Shown here in pieces: positions 16,473 to 26,379 of a stretch of 54,021 bases of DNA. The stretch lies in assembly GCA_002030015.1 (NCBI GenBank), contig LQBH01000004.1, forward strand, positions 1 to 54,021, given 5' to 3'. The position numbers and the translations under genes were made by a program. Source of the DNA: a delta proteobacterium MLS_D (GTDB taxonomy: Bacteria; Desulfobacterota; Syntrophia; Syntrophales; UBA2210). Under the pieces are notes generated by a model that searched no databases, was not told the DNA's origin, and saw only the letters and a program-made list of their open reading frames with translations. Numbering within the stretch: position 1 is the stretch's first letter; the number at the start of each line of letters is the position of its first letter.

Positions 16473-16520
16473 GATCAGCAGAGTATCGGGGGCGTTTTTT
16501 TGGTCCCGGTACTCCTGATC
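16473..16520 (+). other. Long hairpin with a T7 tract in its loop, after 6S RNA
   Basis: GATCAG (16473-16478) pairs with CTGATC (16515-16520). Inward of these, AGTA and CGGG pair with TACT and CCCG, and seven T residues lie in the loop. It does not have the stem-then-T-run form of an intrinsic terminator. It may be a processing signal or a small RNA structure. The remaining bases to 16650 show only the rny ribosome binding site. Confidence 0.4.
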
Positions 16521-16650
16521 TCTTCCGGTTCCAGCCCTGCCCCGGCAAGTCTTTTCTTACATTGCTTTCCTTTTTTGTGTCCCCGTAAATGGTTCAACGC
16601 TGCGACAGAAATGTTTCGTAACGTGGAACTGCGACAGGGAGGTATGAACA

Positions 16651-18216
16651 TTGATCGGTTACGGATTACTTTCGGTAATCGTGGTGATAGCGATTGCCGC
16701 AGGAGCGGGGGGGGGATACCTGCTGAGGGTACGGATTTCCAGGAAACTCCTGGAATCGTCGGAAAGTCTCTCGGCACGGATCGTCGAGGAAGCCAAAAAA
16801 GAAACGGAGACCATCAGAAAAGAGGCTATTCTGCAGGCCAAGGATTACCTGCTTAAAGCCAAGAACGAACTCGAAGAGGAATCACGTCGGAAGAAAGCGG
16901 AGTACGAGAGGATTGAGGCGCGGCTTCAGCAGAAGGAAGAAACCCTGGACAAGCGCCTTGACGTTCTGGTGCAGAAGGAAAATTCCATCGAGGCCCGCGA
17001 AAAGTCCCTGATTGCCGGGGAAACCCAGCTCGCCGAGAAAAACCGCCAGGCGGAAATACTTGTGACCGAGCGACAGCAACAGCTCGAAAAGGTGGCGGGT
17101 CTTTCGATGGAGGAGGCGCGCCAGCAGCTCGTCGCTTCAATGATCACCGAGGCCCGGGGCGAGGCGGCGTCGACAATCAGAAAAATCGAGGAGGAGGCCC
17201 GCAGGGAAGCGGAAAAGCGGGCCCACGAGATTCTTGCCTACGCCGTGCAGCGTTATGCCTCGGATTATGTTGCTGAAAACACCGTGTCGGTGGTTAATCT
17301 TCCTTCGGACGAGATGAAGGGCAGGATCATCGGGCGTGAAGGCCGAAACATCCGGGCTATCGAAGCGGCCACAGGTACGGACCTTATCATCGACGACACG
17401 CCCGAAGCGGTCGTTCTCTCCAGTTTCGATCCCGTGCGGCGGGAAGTGGCGAAAAAGTCACTGGAACGTCTCATCAGCGACGGCCGTATACACCCGGGAA
17501 GAATCGAAGACGTGGTGAACAAGGTAAGGGCCGAGATTGATACGGTCATACGGGAAACGGGCGAACGGGTCGCCTTCGACATCGGAATTCACGATATTAA
17601 TCCCGAGCTCTTGAATCTGCTGGGAAAGCTGAAATACCGGACAAGCTTTTCACAGAACGTTCTTGAGCATTCCATCGAAGTCGCCCACTTGACCGGCATG
17701 ATGGCGGCGGAGGTGGGGGCAAACGTCAAGGAAGCCAAGCGTGCGGGGCTGCTCCACGATATCGGAAAAGCCCTCGATCATGAAATCGAGGGGACCCACG
17801 CGGCCATCGGGGCGGAATACGCCAAGAAATACGGCGAGTCCGACAGGGTGGTCCAGGCAATCGCGGCACACCATGACGACGGTAGAAACAACACGCTGCT
17901 TGGCGTGCTCGTCCAGGCGGCGGACACGCTTTCCGCGGCGCGTCCCGGAGCGCGGAAGGAAATGCTGGAAACGTATGTGAAACGACTGACCGACCTTGAG
18001 CGGATCGCCAATTCCTTCAACGGTGTGGACAAGTGTTTTGCCATTCAGGCGGGCAGAGAAATCCGTATTCTCGTGGAGAATGAACATACCAGCGATAACG
18101 ACGCCGTTATGCTTTGCAGGGACATAATAAAGAAGATCGAATCCGAGCTGACTTATCCGGGGCAGATCAAGGTAACCGTTATTCGGGAAATGAGGATATC
18201 AGACTATGCGAAATAA
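16651..18216 (+). CDS. rny: Ribonuclease Y
   Basis: A membrane-anchored endoribonuclease that initiates mRNA decay, 521 residues, the normal length. An N-terminal transmembrane helix (about 4-26) is followed by a long charged coiled coil (about 30-195). A KH domain with [12 protein letters not shown] (224-235) comes next, then an HD domain with H340, HD at 369-370 and AHHDD near 406-410. The start is TTG at 16651, with GGGAGG eight bases upstream. ymdB follows after 12 bases, the usual rny-ymdB pair. Confidence 0.96.
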   Translation: MIGYGLLSVIVVIAIAAGAGGGYLLRVRISRKLLESSESLSARIVEEAKKETETIRKEAILQAKDYLLKAKNELEEESRRKKAEYERIEARLQQKEETLDKRLDVLVQKENSIEAREKSLIAGETQLAEKNRQAEILVTERQQQLEKVAGLSMEEARQQLVASMITEARGEAASTIRKIEEEARREAEKRAHEILAYAVQRYASDYVAENTVSVVNLPSDEMKGRIIGREGRNIRAIEAATGTDLIIDDTPEAVVLSSFDPVRREVAKKSLERLISDGRIHPGRIEDVVNKVRAEIDTVIRETGERVAFDIGIHDINPELLNLLGKLKYRTSFSQNVLEHSIEVAHLTGMMAAEVGANVKEAKRAGLLHDIGKALDHEIEGTHAAIGAEYAKKYGESDRVVQAIAAHHDDGRNNTLLGVLVQAADTLSAARPGARKEMLETYVKRLTDLERIANSFNGVDKCFAIQAGREIRILVENEHTSDNDAVMLCRDIIKKIESELTYPGQIKVTVIREMRISDYAK

Positions 18217-18228
18217 GCACGGGCGATC

Positions 18229-19014
18229 ATGAAGGTGCTGTTCATCGGAGATATTGTCGGCAAACCGGGGAGGCGGGCGGTGAAGCAGCTGCTGCCGGTG
18301 CTTCGGGTACGCCACGGGATCGACGTTGTGATTGCCAACTGTGAAAACGCGGCGGGCGGTTTCGGCGTCACCCGGGATGTTGTTGACGAGCTGCTGCACA
18401 GTTCCATTGATGTACTCACCTCGGGCAACCATATATGGGACAAGAAAGATGTTCTTGAATTCATTGATGATTATCCCCTGCTTCTGAGGCCGGCCAACTA
18501 TCCTGAAGGAACGCCGGGGCGCGGAAGCGTGGTGGCGGACGGGCGCGAGTCAAATGCATCACTGGCCGTGATCAACCTGGAAGGACGCGTCTTCATGCGG
18601 CCTCTTGACTGTCCCTTCAAAGGTGCTCTGCGTGAAATCGATGGTCTTTCACGCCCGGTCCCGGTCATCATCGTTGATATACACGCCGAGGCGACGTCGG
18701 AAAAGCAGGCCCTCGGATGGTATCTTGACGGGAAAGTCAGTGCCGTTATCGGAACCCACACGCACGTGCAGACCGCCGACGAGCGGATTCTGCCGGGCGG
18801 GACGGCATATATCACCGACGCGGGCATGACGGGCGCTTTCGACTCTGTCCTGGGAGTTCGAAAGGAAGCAGCCCTGGAACGATTTCTCACGGGTCTTCCC
18901 AATAAGTTCGACGTGGCAAAGGGAAACATATGGCTCCAGGGAGTCATCGTGGAAGTGGACGGGCGGAGTGGCCGGAGCTCGGCGATAACAAGGGTCAGCG
19001 AAGCACTTGAGTAA
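18229..19014 (+). CDS. ymdB: YmdB-type metallophosphoesterase
   Basis: A calcineurin-like phosphoesterase of 261 residues. Members of this family hydrolyse 2',3'-cyclic nucleotides and influence biofilm and motility decisions in Firmicutes. Metal-site motifs are in place: FIGDIVGKPGRR at the N-terminus, NCENAAGG, SGNHIWD, and GTHTHVQTADERILPGG near the C-terminus. It overlaps no neighbour, but its 12-base gap after rny suggests co-transcription, and the two proteins are functionally linked in other bacteria. Confidence 0.92.
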   Translation: MKVLFIGDIVGKPGRRAVKQLLPVLRVRHGIDVVIANCENAAGGFGVTRDVVDELLHSSIDVLTSGNHIWDKKDVLEFIDDYPLLLRPANYPEGTPGRGSVVADGRESNASLAVINLEGRVFMRPLDCPFKGALREIDGLSRPVPVIIVDIHAEATSEKQALGWYLDGKVSAVIGTHTHVQTADERILPGGTAYITDAGMTGAFDSVLGVRKEAALERFLTGLPNKFDVAKGNIWLQGVIVEVDGRSGRSSAITRVSEALE

Positions 19015-19059
19015 TGGTGGACAAGGGATTTCCCGGGAATTGATGAATAAAGGAAGAAC

Positions 19060-20346
19060 ATGAACGTATACGACACATTGGAACAGCGCGGATTTATAGA
19101 ACAGGCTTCGGACGAGGCCTTCACCAGGGAACTGCTCGGGCGCGAGAGCGTAACCTGCTACATCGGGTTTGATCCAACCGCCGCCAGCCTTCACATCGGA
19201 AGCCTGGTACCCATCATGGCGCTGGTTCACATGCAGCGTGCGGGGCACCGTCCCATTGCTCTCGTGGGAGGCGGCACGGGATTGATCGGCGATCCCAGCG
19301 GGAAATCGGAACTCCGGCGGGTCATGACGAGGGATGAGATCGAAGCGAATGTCGGAGCCATCGGGAAGCAGCTCGCCCGCTATCTCGATTTCGGCGGGGA
19401 TGGGGCGATCCTGCTCAACAACGCCGACTGGCTCGCCGACCTCAAGTACATCGAATTCCTGAGAGACGTGGGACGGCACTTCAGCGTGAACAGGATGCTC
19501 GCCGCCGAAAGCTACCGAATGCGTCTGGAGACGGGGCTCACTTTCGTCGAGTTTAATTATATGCTCCTGCAGTCATACGATTTTTATTATCTTGCCAGTC
19601 ACCACGATTGCCTGCTTCAGATGGGCGGTAACGATCAGTGGGGCAACATCGTCGCGGGTATCGACCTGACGCGCCGCCTGGCGGGCAAGCAGGTGTTCGG
19701 CGTCACCTTCCCCCTCATCACCACCTCCCAGGGGCGGAAAATGGGGAAGACGGAAAAAGGTACGCTCTGGATAGACGGATCCCTGACGCCGCCCTACGAG
19801 TATTACCAGTACTGGGTTAATACCGCGGACGCCGACCTGGAGCGCTTTTTATCCCTTTTTACCTTTCTGCCGATGGAGGAAATAGCCGCGGTCGGCACGC
19901 TCGCCGACGCCGAGCTCAACATGGCCAAATCGGTGCTTGCTTTTGAGGCCACAAAGATTACTCACGGTGAGGAAGCGGCCCGCGCCGCCTGGAAGGCCGC
20001 CGCGGCGGCCTTCGGATCCAGGCCCGTTGCCGACGGGTTGTTCCCTTCGAGCACGATCCCCCGCGAGAAAGAGGGAGGGGACCTGTCGGCAGCCCCGACC
20101 GTGACCGTGAAAAAAAGTTCTCTCGAGGAAGGAATTCCCGCATTTGAACTCTTTGCCGATACGGGACTGTGTGCGTCCAGGGGCGAGGCGAGACGCCTTA
20201 TCGCTCAGGGGGGCGCCTACGTGAACGGTGAACCGGTGGCAACTATCGACGTACGTATCGGCATAAATCACCTGGACGCCGCCGGTGAAATACGGCTTCG
20301 CAAGGGGAAGAAAAAATACGTTATTCTCAGGTCCGCGTCGTCCTGA
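19060..20346 (+). CDS. tyrS: Tyrosyl-tRNA synthetase
   Basis: A class I aminoacyl-tRNA synthetase charging tRNA-Tyr, 428 residues. The ATP-binding HIGH motif appears as HIGS (45-48) within GFDPTAASLHIGS. The KMSKS loop is KMGKT near residue 227, and MGGNDQWGN is the tyrosine-site signature. An S4 RNA-binding domain fills the C-terminus (ASRGEARRLIAQGGAYVNGE). The ATG has AAAGGAAG upstream. It ends the rny-ymdB-tyrS run. Confidence 0.96.
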   Translation: MNVYDTLEQRGFIEQASDEAFTRELLGRESVTCYIGFDPTAASLHIGSLVPIMALVHMQRAGHRPIALVGGGTGLIGDPSGKSELRRVMTRDEIEANVGAIGKQLARYLDFGGDGAILLNNADWLADLKYIEFLRDVGRHFSVNRMLAAESYRMRLETGLTFVEFNYMLLQSYDFYYLASHHDCLLQMGGNDQWGNIVAGIDLTRRLAGKQVFGVTFPLITTSQGRKMGKTEKGTLWIDGSLTPPYEYYQYWVNTADADLERFLSLFTFLPMEEIAAVGTLADAELNMAKSVLAFEATKITHGEEAARAAWKAAAAAFGSRPVADGLFPSSTIPREKEGGDLSAAPTVTVKKSSLEEGIPAFELFADTGLCASRGEARRLIAQGGAYVNGEPVATIDVRIGINHLDAAGEIRLRKGKKKYVILRSASS

Positions 20347-20436
20347 GCAGGACCCCGGGATGCCGTGATCACGAGATGATTGTTCCGGTACCTTCGCTGG
20401 ATATCATAGTTATATTGATAAAGGAGAGGAGACGAC

Positions 20437-22242
20437 ATGGCGGAAAAGTTTGTCAGCGAAACCAACCTGAAATTCCTGATTCACGATGTTTTCGATGTCG
20501 GCAGCCTGACGCGGTATCCTTACTATGGCGACCATAATGATGAAGTCTTCGACATGGTGATCGACACCGCCCTCAAAGTCGGTGAAGATCTTTTGCACCC
20601 CTATTTCGAGGAAATGGACCGCCGCCAGCCGGAGCTGGTGGAAGGGCGCGTGAAGGTTCATCCCCACGTGAAAACCATCATGCGCGAATTCGGTGCCGGG
20701 GGATGGATCGGCGCCGATTTTCCCTACGAAGCGGGGGGACAGCAGCTTCCCCTGACGATCATGCTCCTTTCGGAATTCATTTTCGACGCCGCGAATTATT
20801 CGGCTGCTGTTTACGCCAGTCTCACGTCCGGGGCGGCGGGGCTCATCGAAAGCTTCGGAACGGAAGAGATGAAGGAAACATACCTGCCCCGCATGATGTC
20901 CGGTGAATGGCAGGGGACCATGGCACTGACGGAACCCCAGGCGGGGAGTTCACTTGCCGATACCGTCACGTCGGCGGAGCCGACGGACGAAGGATATTAC
21001 AAGTTGCGCGGGCAGAAAATATTTATTTCCGCGGCCGACCACGATGGCGTGAACAATATTATTCACCTGCTTCTGGCCAAGATCAAGGGAGCGCCGGCCG
21101 GTGTCAGGGGCATATCCCTGTTTGTCGTTCCCCGCGAGCGTATCACCGAAAACGGCTCGCTGGAGTTCAATGATGTTCACTCGGCGGGCATCTATCACAA
21201 GATGGGCTACCGGGGGTCTCCCATCGTCCAGCTGAGCCTGGGTGAAGAAAATGATTGCCGGGGCTGGCTCGTGGGAGAACCGAACAGGGGACTGGCCCAC
21301 ATGTTCCAGATGATGAACGGCGCCCGCATCGGGGTGGGACTGGGAGCGACGGGTATCGCCTCGGCGGCCTACTACGCGTCGCTCCAATATTCAAAAGAGC
21401 GGCAACAGGGGCGCAGGCTCGCGAACAAGGATCCCGAGTCGCCACAGGTCAGGCTGATCGAGCATAGTGACATCAGGCGCATGCTGCTTTTTCAGCGCGC
21501 CGTCGTCGAAGGCTCTCTCTCGCTGCTGGTGCAGTGCGCCTATTATCACGACATGGAACGACTGACGGAGGGCGAGGAAAAAGAAAAATACATGCTTCTT
21601 CTGGACCTGCTGACGCCGGTGGCGAAATCCTATCCCGCGGAAATGGGAATTCTTTCCGTAAGCGCCGGCCTGCAGTGCCTCGGGGGGTATGGTTACTGCG
21701 AAGAATTCCCGCTGGAGCAGCATTATCGCGACATGCGCATCCATCCGATCCACGAGGGAACGACGGGCATCCAGGGTATGGACCTGCTGGGCCGGAAAAT
21801 GGTCATGAAAGACGGAAGGGCCGGTCAACTTTACCTCAAGGAGGTGACGGCGCTCATCGACGAGACCATGGAAATGGAATCACTGGCAAAATACGCCCGC
21901 GCCCTTCGGGAGGCCCTGGAACTGCTTCAGACGGTCACGACGAAACTTACGGACGTGGCCGCGGAAAAGGGGCGTGATTATTTCCTGGCAGACGCCACGG
22001 TCTACCTGGAATTTTTCGGTCTCATCGCCGTCGCCTGGCAGTGGCTGAAGCAGGCGCTTGTCGCTCAAAAGAAACTCGACGAGGGATCGGCCCCGGAAAA
22101 GTCCGACTTTTACCGTGGAAAACTGGCGGTATGCGCCTATTTTTTCGGTTACGAACTCCCGAAGATTTCGGGATTGGCGACAGTGCTCACCGAAGCGGAA
22201 GGTCTTACTGTCGAGATGACGGAAAATCTCTTCGACGACTAG
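20437..22242 (+). CDS. Acyl-CoA dehydrogenase, long form
   Basis: A 601-residue flavoenzyme that introduces a 2,3-double bond into acyl-CoA, passing electrons to an electron-transfer flavoprotein. It is longer than the standard enzyme of about 380 residues because of a C-terminal extension, as in FadE5-like long acyl-CoA dehydrogenases. FAD/substrate motifs are visible: MALTEPQAGSSLADT, GQKIFISAADHD, and IHEGTTGIQGMD holding the likely catalytic glutamate. The ATG has AAAGGAGAGGAG upstream. Substrate chain length cannot be read from the sequence. It fits an organism oxidising fatty or other organic acids. Confidence 0.88.
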   Translation: MAEKFVSETNLKFLIHDVFDVGSLTRYPYYGDHNDEVFDMVIDTALKVGEDLLHPYFEEMDRRQPELVEGRVKVHPHVKTIMREFGAGGWIGADFPYEAGGQQLPLTIMLLSEFIFDAANYSAAVYASLTSGAAGLIESFGTEEMKETYLPRMMSGEWQGTMALTEPQAGSSLADTVTSAEPTDEGYYKLRGQKIFISAADHDGVNNIIHLLLAKIKGAPAGVRGISLFVVPRERITENGSLEFNDVHSAGIYHKMGYRGSPIVQLSLGEENDCRGWLVGEPNRGLAHMFQMMNGARIGVGLGATGIASAAYYASLQYSKERQQGRRLANKDPESPQVRLIEHSDIRRMLLFQRAVVEGSLSLLVQCAYYHDMERLTEGEEKEKYMLLLDLLTPVAKSYPAEMGILSVSAGLQCLGGYGYCEEFPLEQHYRDMRIHPIHEGTTGIQGMDLLGRKMVMKDGRAGQLYLKEVTALIDETMEMESLAKYARALREALELLQTVTTKLTDVAAEKGRDYFLADATVYLEFFGLIAVAWQWLKQALVAQKKLDEGSAPEKSDFYRGKLAVCAYFFGYELPKISGLATVLTEAEGLTVEMTENLFDD

Positions 22243-22248
22243 CAGATA

Positions 22249-22288
22249 ACCGCGGCACCCCGTCGGGGGCGCCGCGGTGCTCGGTTTT
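22249..22288. terminator. Terminator between convergent genes
   Basis: ACCGCGGC and GCCGCGGT form a perfect 8-bp outer stem, continuing inward with CCCCG/CGGGG. TTTT lies at 22285-22288. It ends the acyl-CoA dehydrogenase transcript and probably serves the oncoming lipoprotein gene as well. Confidence 0.7.
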
Positions 22289-22294
22289 GCCGTT

Positions 22295-23200
22295 TCATGG
22301 TATTTTCGCCGGTTTTATGGGCTGCCCGTCCAGGAAGGCGGTCGACTGTTCCATGAGCGTGTCTTCCGTTATTTCCCGGCCAAGGTGGCGTTTCAGTTCC
22401 GTTTCAGAGATCAGGTAACGATATTCCCTGACCGCTCCCCGGTCTTCGGGGTCGCAAAATGGACGCACCAGGGCGAGCACCCTCACGTCGTATCCGAAAA
22501 GCATGTTTGCCGAATCGCCCAGCGTTTCATGGGCCGTGATGGCTGTTTTCAGGGCGGTATCGCTGAAAATTCTTCCCACCAGTCGGGCCTTTGTGAAGGC
22601 CTCAACATTGTACATGATGGCGTCATCGACGGCGAATCGGAGATAATTCCTGTTCTGAATCCGGACCAGGGCGACGGACCCGTCCATCAGGACCGGATCG
22701 GTTCGGGAAACGCGTCGGGCCATCCTGTCGATGAAGGAGAGAAGGGAATTTTTCAGGGCGCCCCCGGGTAGAGCGGTGACGAAAGCGGGGTCAAGGTAAT
22801 CCACGGTCCGCAACAGCCTGACATTGTCGCTGTTAACGGGTTTTTCATATTGTGTCGCGCCGTAGTCGGACAGCAACTCTCCCCTGTTTTCATAGTAGCC
22901 TTTTTTCGTGACGCGATACTCCATGCGGGACCGGTTGCGCGAGGTCTCGAGGCCGTCTTCGACGATCCCGTCGGGACCCGTTGTGAGAGAAGAACTTTTC
23001 ACCGGCCGCTTATTGTCGTACAGGGTATATTCAACGGACGCTCCCTCGACGGTGGCGCCGTCGCGGTCGACCACGACCAGTCGGTAGGAATGGGGCGAAG
23101 GCCCCCCGATTCCCTCGTGACGAGTCATGGGAGAGCCGGCGCATCCGGACAGAAGAACGAGCGCCGCACAGATCGATACAAAAAAAGCAGCAGGTTTCAT
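22295..23200 (-). CDS. Predicted lipoprotein of unknown function
   Basis: A 301-residue protein with a lipoprotein signal peptide: MKPAAFF start, hydrophobic run and the lipobox LLSGC, lipidated at C20. Beyond it lies a beta-rich segment (SYRLVVVDRDGATVEGASVE) resembling a carboxypeptidase-regulatory or Ig-like fold, then a region I do not recognise. It should be membrane-tethered facing the periplasm. A start five codons upstream (23215) would overlap the hydrolase stop as ATGA. AAGGAG sits just before the ATG at 23200, which is therefore preferred. It is probably co-transcribed with the hydrolase. No function is proposed. Confidence 0.75.
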   Translation of the reverse strand: MKPAAFFVSICAALVLLSGCAGSPMTRHEGIGGPSPHSYRLVVVDRDGATVEGASVEYTLYDNKRPVKSSSLTTGPDGIVEDGLETSRNRSRMEYRVTKKGYYENRGELLSDYGATQYEKPVNSDNVRLLRTVDYLDPAFVTALPGGALKNSLLSFIDRMARRVSRTDPVLMDGSVALVRIQNRNYLRFAVDDAIMYNVEAFTKARLVGRIFSDTALKTAITAHETLGDSANMLFGYDVRVLALVRPFCDPEDRGAVREYRYLISETELKRHLGREITEDTLMEQSTAFLDGQPIKPAKIP

Positions 23201-23211
23201 TCGATACTCCT

Positions 23212-23844
23212 TCATGTTGTCATGTTTCCCGGGGCTGTGGTGTCCAGGTAGTCCGCCAGGTGTTTCGCAAGGGCGTCTTCGTATCCCGTATAAAAATGAT
23301 CCGCTCCAGGCACGATCTTGACGAGACAGCCGGATTCGCCGGTTAACTCGGTAAGCAGGCCGAGAGGGCAGAACCGGTCACGATCTCCGCAGATGACAAG
23401 GTCGCCCGCCCTCGCCGGGAAATGCAGATCAAACGAGAGTATGTCGACGGGCGGTGATACCATCACAATGCTCGAGAACATCTCCCGCCGGTCGTACAGC
23501 TTTCCGTTCACCCAGGCGCCGAAGGAATAGCCCGCCAGGATGATGTCGGTTACTTCACGGTCTGCAAGGAACGAGAGCGCTCCCAGCACATCGTCCCGTT
23601 CACCCTCGCCGTTGTCGAACGTTCCGCCGCTGCGGCCGACCCCCCGGAAATTGAACCGCAGGGTGGTGAAGCCCCGATCGCGAAAGACGGTAGTGAGAGC
23701 TTCCACCACATTGTTCGTCATGCTTCCCCCCATCAGTGAATGGGGATGGGTGATAACGGCGCCCCGGCGACCTCCGCCGGCACTGAAACGTCCTTCCAGC
23801 GGGACGCCGCCGCTCTCGAACATAAGAGATTCTTCTGTCATCAT
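23212..23844 (-). CDS. Alpha/beta hydrolase
   Basis: A 210-residue serine hydrolase-fold protein of the small dienelactone hydrolase/YpfH-like type. The nucleophile elbow is GYSFG (S107). ICGDRDRFCP (151-160) holds the likely acid, and GADHFYTG holds the histidine (H183). An oxyanion-region HPHSLMGGSM near 33-42 is typical of this group. No signal peptide is seen, so it should be cytoplasmic. The substrate is unknown. It is the upstream gene of a pair with the lipoprotein. Confidence 0.82.
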   Translation of the reverse strand: MMTEESLMFESGGVPLEGRFSAGGGRRGAVITHPHSLMGGSMTNNVVEALTTVFRDRGFTTLRFNFRGVGRSGGTFDNGEGERDDVLGALSFLADREVTDIILAGYSFGAWVNGKLYDRREMFSSIVMVSPPVDILSFDLHFPARAGDLVICGDRDRFCPLGLLTELTGESGCLVKIVPGADHFYTGYEDALAKHLADYLDTTAPGNMTT

Positions 23845-23904
23845 TATGCTTTCAGCGTTGCGCGGTACCCCGTTTCTTCTCCGTCCGGTCTCCCGGCCAT
23901 CATC

Positions 23905-23932
23905 TATATACAGATTTCCCTTAAAAAGTAAA
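23905..23932 (-). promoter_or_regulatory. Candidate promoter of the hydrolase-lipoprotein pair
   Basis: On the minus strand TTTACT (23927-23932) and TATATA (23905-23910) are separated by 16 bases, about 60 bases before the hydrolase start. Confidence 0.35.
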
Positions 23933-24030
23933 CAGAACGGGTCTTCGTCTGTTTAAAAAGTGGTATTCCGGCGGTCGTTCTGGTACAAGGTGCTTTTCTC
24001 TTTCAGCCGGTTGCGGAGACTCGACTATAC

Positions 24031-25839
24031 ATGAGCAAGGACACTATACGGAACATCGCCATCATCGCCCACGTGGACCACGGGAAGACGACTCTTGTCG
24101 ACGGCATGCTCAGGCAGAGCGGTATTTTCAGTGACCGGCGTCACGAAGTTGACCGCGTCATGGATTCACTCGACCTGGAACGGGAACGGGGCATCACCAT
24201 CCTGGCGAAAAACACCGCCGTCCGGTACGGCGACATCAAAATTAATATCGTTGATACGCCGGGGCACGCGGATTTCGGAGGCGAGGTGGAGCGGAGCATG
24301 AACATGGTTGACGGAGTCCTGCTCCTGGTTGACGCCGCTGAAGGCCCCCTTCCGCAGACGCGGTTTGTTCTGAAAAAAGCACTGGAGAAGCAGTATCCCA
24401 TCATCGTGGTTATAAACAAGATCGACCGGCCCGATGCCCGCATCGACCAGGTCACTGATGAGATTTATGATCTTTTTATCGATCTGGGCGCCCGGGACGA
24501 CCAGATAGAATTCCCCATCCTTTACACCGACGCGAAAAAGGGAATCGCCCACAGGGACCCCGGTGACGATTCACAGACCTTGCGGCCGCTCTTCGATGCC
24601 ATGGTGAACTACATTCCCGGTCCCGAAGTCGACGATGACGATGAAACAAGATTTCTGGTCACGTCGCTGGATTACGATCCCTACGTTGGTCAGCTCGCGC
24701 TGGGACGGCTTGCCGGCGGCATTCTCGAACTGCGCGGCGCCTATGCGCTCTGCGGCGCGGAGGGAGTTACCGAAGGGATTACCTTTTCGGCGCTGTACAC
24801 CTTCGACGGCCTGAGAAAGATTTCCGTGGAGCGGGCCGAGGCGGGTGACATTCTGGCAGTGGCCGGAGTCGACGACGTGGCAATCGGGGATACGATCGCC
24901 GCCGCCGGGAACCCCCATCCCCTGCCCCGTATTCACGTCGACGAACCGACGGTTTCGATGGTGTTCTACGTAAACACCAGCCCCGCCGCGGGCAGGGAGG
25001 GGACCTACCTGACCTCCCGGCATCTCAAGGACCGCCTGGAGAAAGAAGCCTTAAGAAACGTTGCCCTGCGGATTGACTGCCAAGATCTGAAGGACCGGTT
25101 TACGGTGTCCGGCCGGGGGGAACTGCAAATGGCCGTGCTGATCGAGACCATGCGTCGGGAAGGATATGAGTTCATGGTGTCGAAACCCCAGGTTATAACG
25201 CGAGACGAGTCAGGAACCGTCACGGAGCCCATGGAGCGGGTCTACCTGGACATCCCCGACACGTTCATAGGTGTTGTAACAGAGAAACTGTCCCTGCGAA
25301 AAGGACGGATGGTGAATCTTGTCAACAGAGGCAGCGGCCGTGCGGGCATGGAATTTATAATTCCCGCCCGCGGACTTATCGGGTTCCGCGGTCACTTTCT
25401 CACCGACACCAAGGGAGCGGGAATCATGAACACCATTTTCGAGGGATACGGTCCCTGGTGCGGTCCCATTCCGCAGCGCGCCAACGGCGCCATGGTCGCG
25501 GACCGGAAGGGCCGGGTCACCGCCTACGCCAGTCTTGCCATGGCGGATCGCGGAGAACTCTTCGTGGAAGTCGGCACGGAGGTTTACGGCGGCATGATTG
25601 TTGGTGAGAGAAACCGTACGGGCGACCTTCCGGTTAATATTACCAAGGAAAAGCAGCTCACCAACATGAGAAGTTCCACGTCGGAAGCCACCGTCACCCT
25701 GCGCCCGCCCAGACGGCTTTCACTGGATCAGTCAATTGAATTTATCGCCGAAGATGAGCTTGTGGAAGTCACACCCGTCAGCATCCGCCTGCGCAAGATG
25801 GATATCGGCCCGAACGCCCGTTACATCAAGCGTTCATAA
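24031..25839 (+). CDS. typA: Translational GTPase TypA/BipA
   Basis: A ribosome-binding GTPase of 602 residues, important for 50S assembly and growth under cold or stress. G motifs are intact: G1 [11 protein letters not shown]2 region [12 protein letters not shown]3 [14 protein letters not shown]4 [12 protein letters not shown]-like domains III and V follow ([22 protein letters not shown]). The BipA-specific C-terminal domain is present ([18 protein letters not shown]). It is monocistronic and faces the ectABC operon across 150 bases. Confidence 0.96.
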   Translation: MSKDTIRNIAIIAHVDHGKTTLVDGMLRQSGIFSDRRHEVDRVMDSLDLERERGITILAKNTAVRYGDIKINIVDTPGHADFGGEVERSMNMVDGVLLLVDAAEGPLPQTRFVLKKALEKQYPIIVVINKIDRPDARIDQVTDEIYDLFIDLGARDDQIEFPILYTDAKKGIAHRDPGDDSQTLRPLFDAMVNYIPGPEVDDDDETRFLVTSLDYDPYVGQLALGRLAGGILELRGAYALCGAEGVTEGITFSALYTFDGLRKISVERAEAGDILAVAGVDDVAIGDTIAAAGNPHPLPRIHVDEPTVSMVFYVNTSPAAGREGTYLTSRHLKDRLEKEALRNVALRIDCQDLKDRFTVSGRGELQMAVLIETMRREGYEFMVSKPQVITRDESGTVTEPMERVYLDIPDTFIGVVTEKLSLRKGRMVNLVNRGSGRAGMEFIIPARGLIGFRGHFLTDTKGAGIMNTIFEGYGPWCGPIPQRANGAMVADRKGRVTAYASLAMADRGELFVEVGTEVYGGMIVGERNRTGDLPVNITKEKQLTNMRSSTSEATVTLRPPRRLSLDQSIEFIAEDELVEVTPVSIRLRKMDIGPNARYIKRS

Positions 25840-25989
25840 AAAAGCCGGAAGAGCACCCGTTTCCCAATCTTTCCAGAGACCCCGGCAGGAACTCCCCGGC
25901 GTTGAGACCATAACGATCAGCCGGTCGACGGATTTGGTGGCCTGGCGATACCCTTTAGCATCAATTTCCTTGAACCGGCTTCCGTGTCG

Positions 25990-26379
25990 TTATTCAAGGG
26001 CGTAGGAACCGTCGGGAAGATGTACTTCCTGTCCCGTAACGGGCGGATTGAAGACGCAGACCAGCCGCATGTCATGTCCGCCGCCCCTGAGATAATGACG
26101 GTCGTGCTCGTTCAGGGCGTACATGGTACCGGGCCTGATAGGAAATTTTTCACCCGTTTTTATAAGTTCAACTTCTCCGTCGCCCTCGACACAGAAAACC
26201 GCCTCCAGGTGGTTCTTGTATTCTATGATTGTTTCCGTTCCCGCAAAGATGATCGTTTCGTGGAAGGAAAATCCCATGCCGTCCTTTTTCAGAAGCAATC
26301 GCCTGCTCACCCAGTTGCCGTTTTCGGCGAATACTTCACGGTCGGTTCCCCTTATTTCATCAATCGTTTTCAGTATCAA
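25990..26379 (-). CDS. ectC: L-ectoine synthase
   Basis: A 129-residue cupin-fold enzyme that cyclises N-gamma-acetyl-diaminobutyrate to ectoine, a compatible solute. Family signatures are clear: GMGFSFHETIIFAGTET and VEGDGEVEL, then a C-terminal LVCVFNPPVTGQEVH. Length is normal. The start is TTG at 26379, 20 bases inside the end of ectB, with AAAGGAA upstream. This indicates translational coupling. It is the last gene of ectABC. Confidence 0.95.
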   Translation of the reverse strand: MILKTIDEIRGTDREVFAENGNWVSRRLLLKKDGMGFSFHETIIFAGTETIIEYKNHLEAVFCVEGDGEVELIKTGEKFPIRPGTMYALNEHDRHYLRGGGHDMRLVCVFNPPVTGQEVHLPDGSYALE

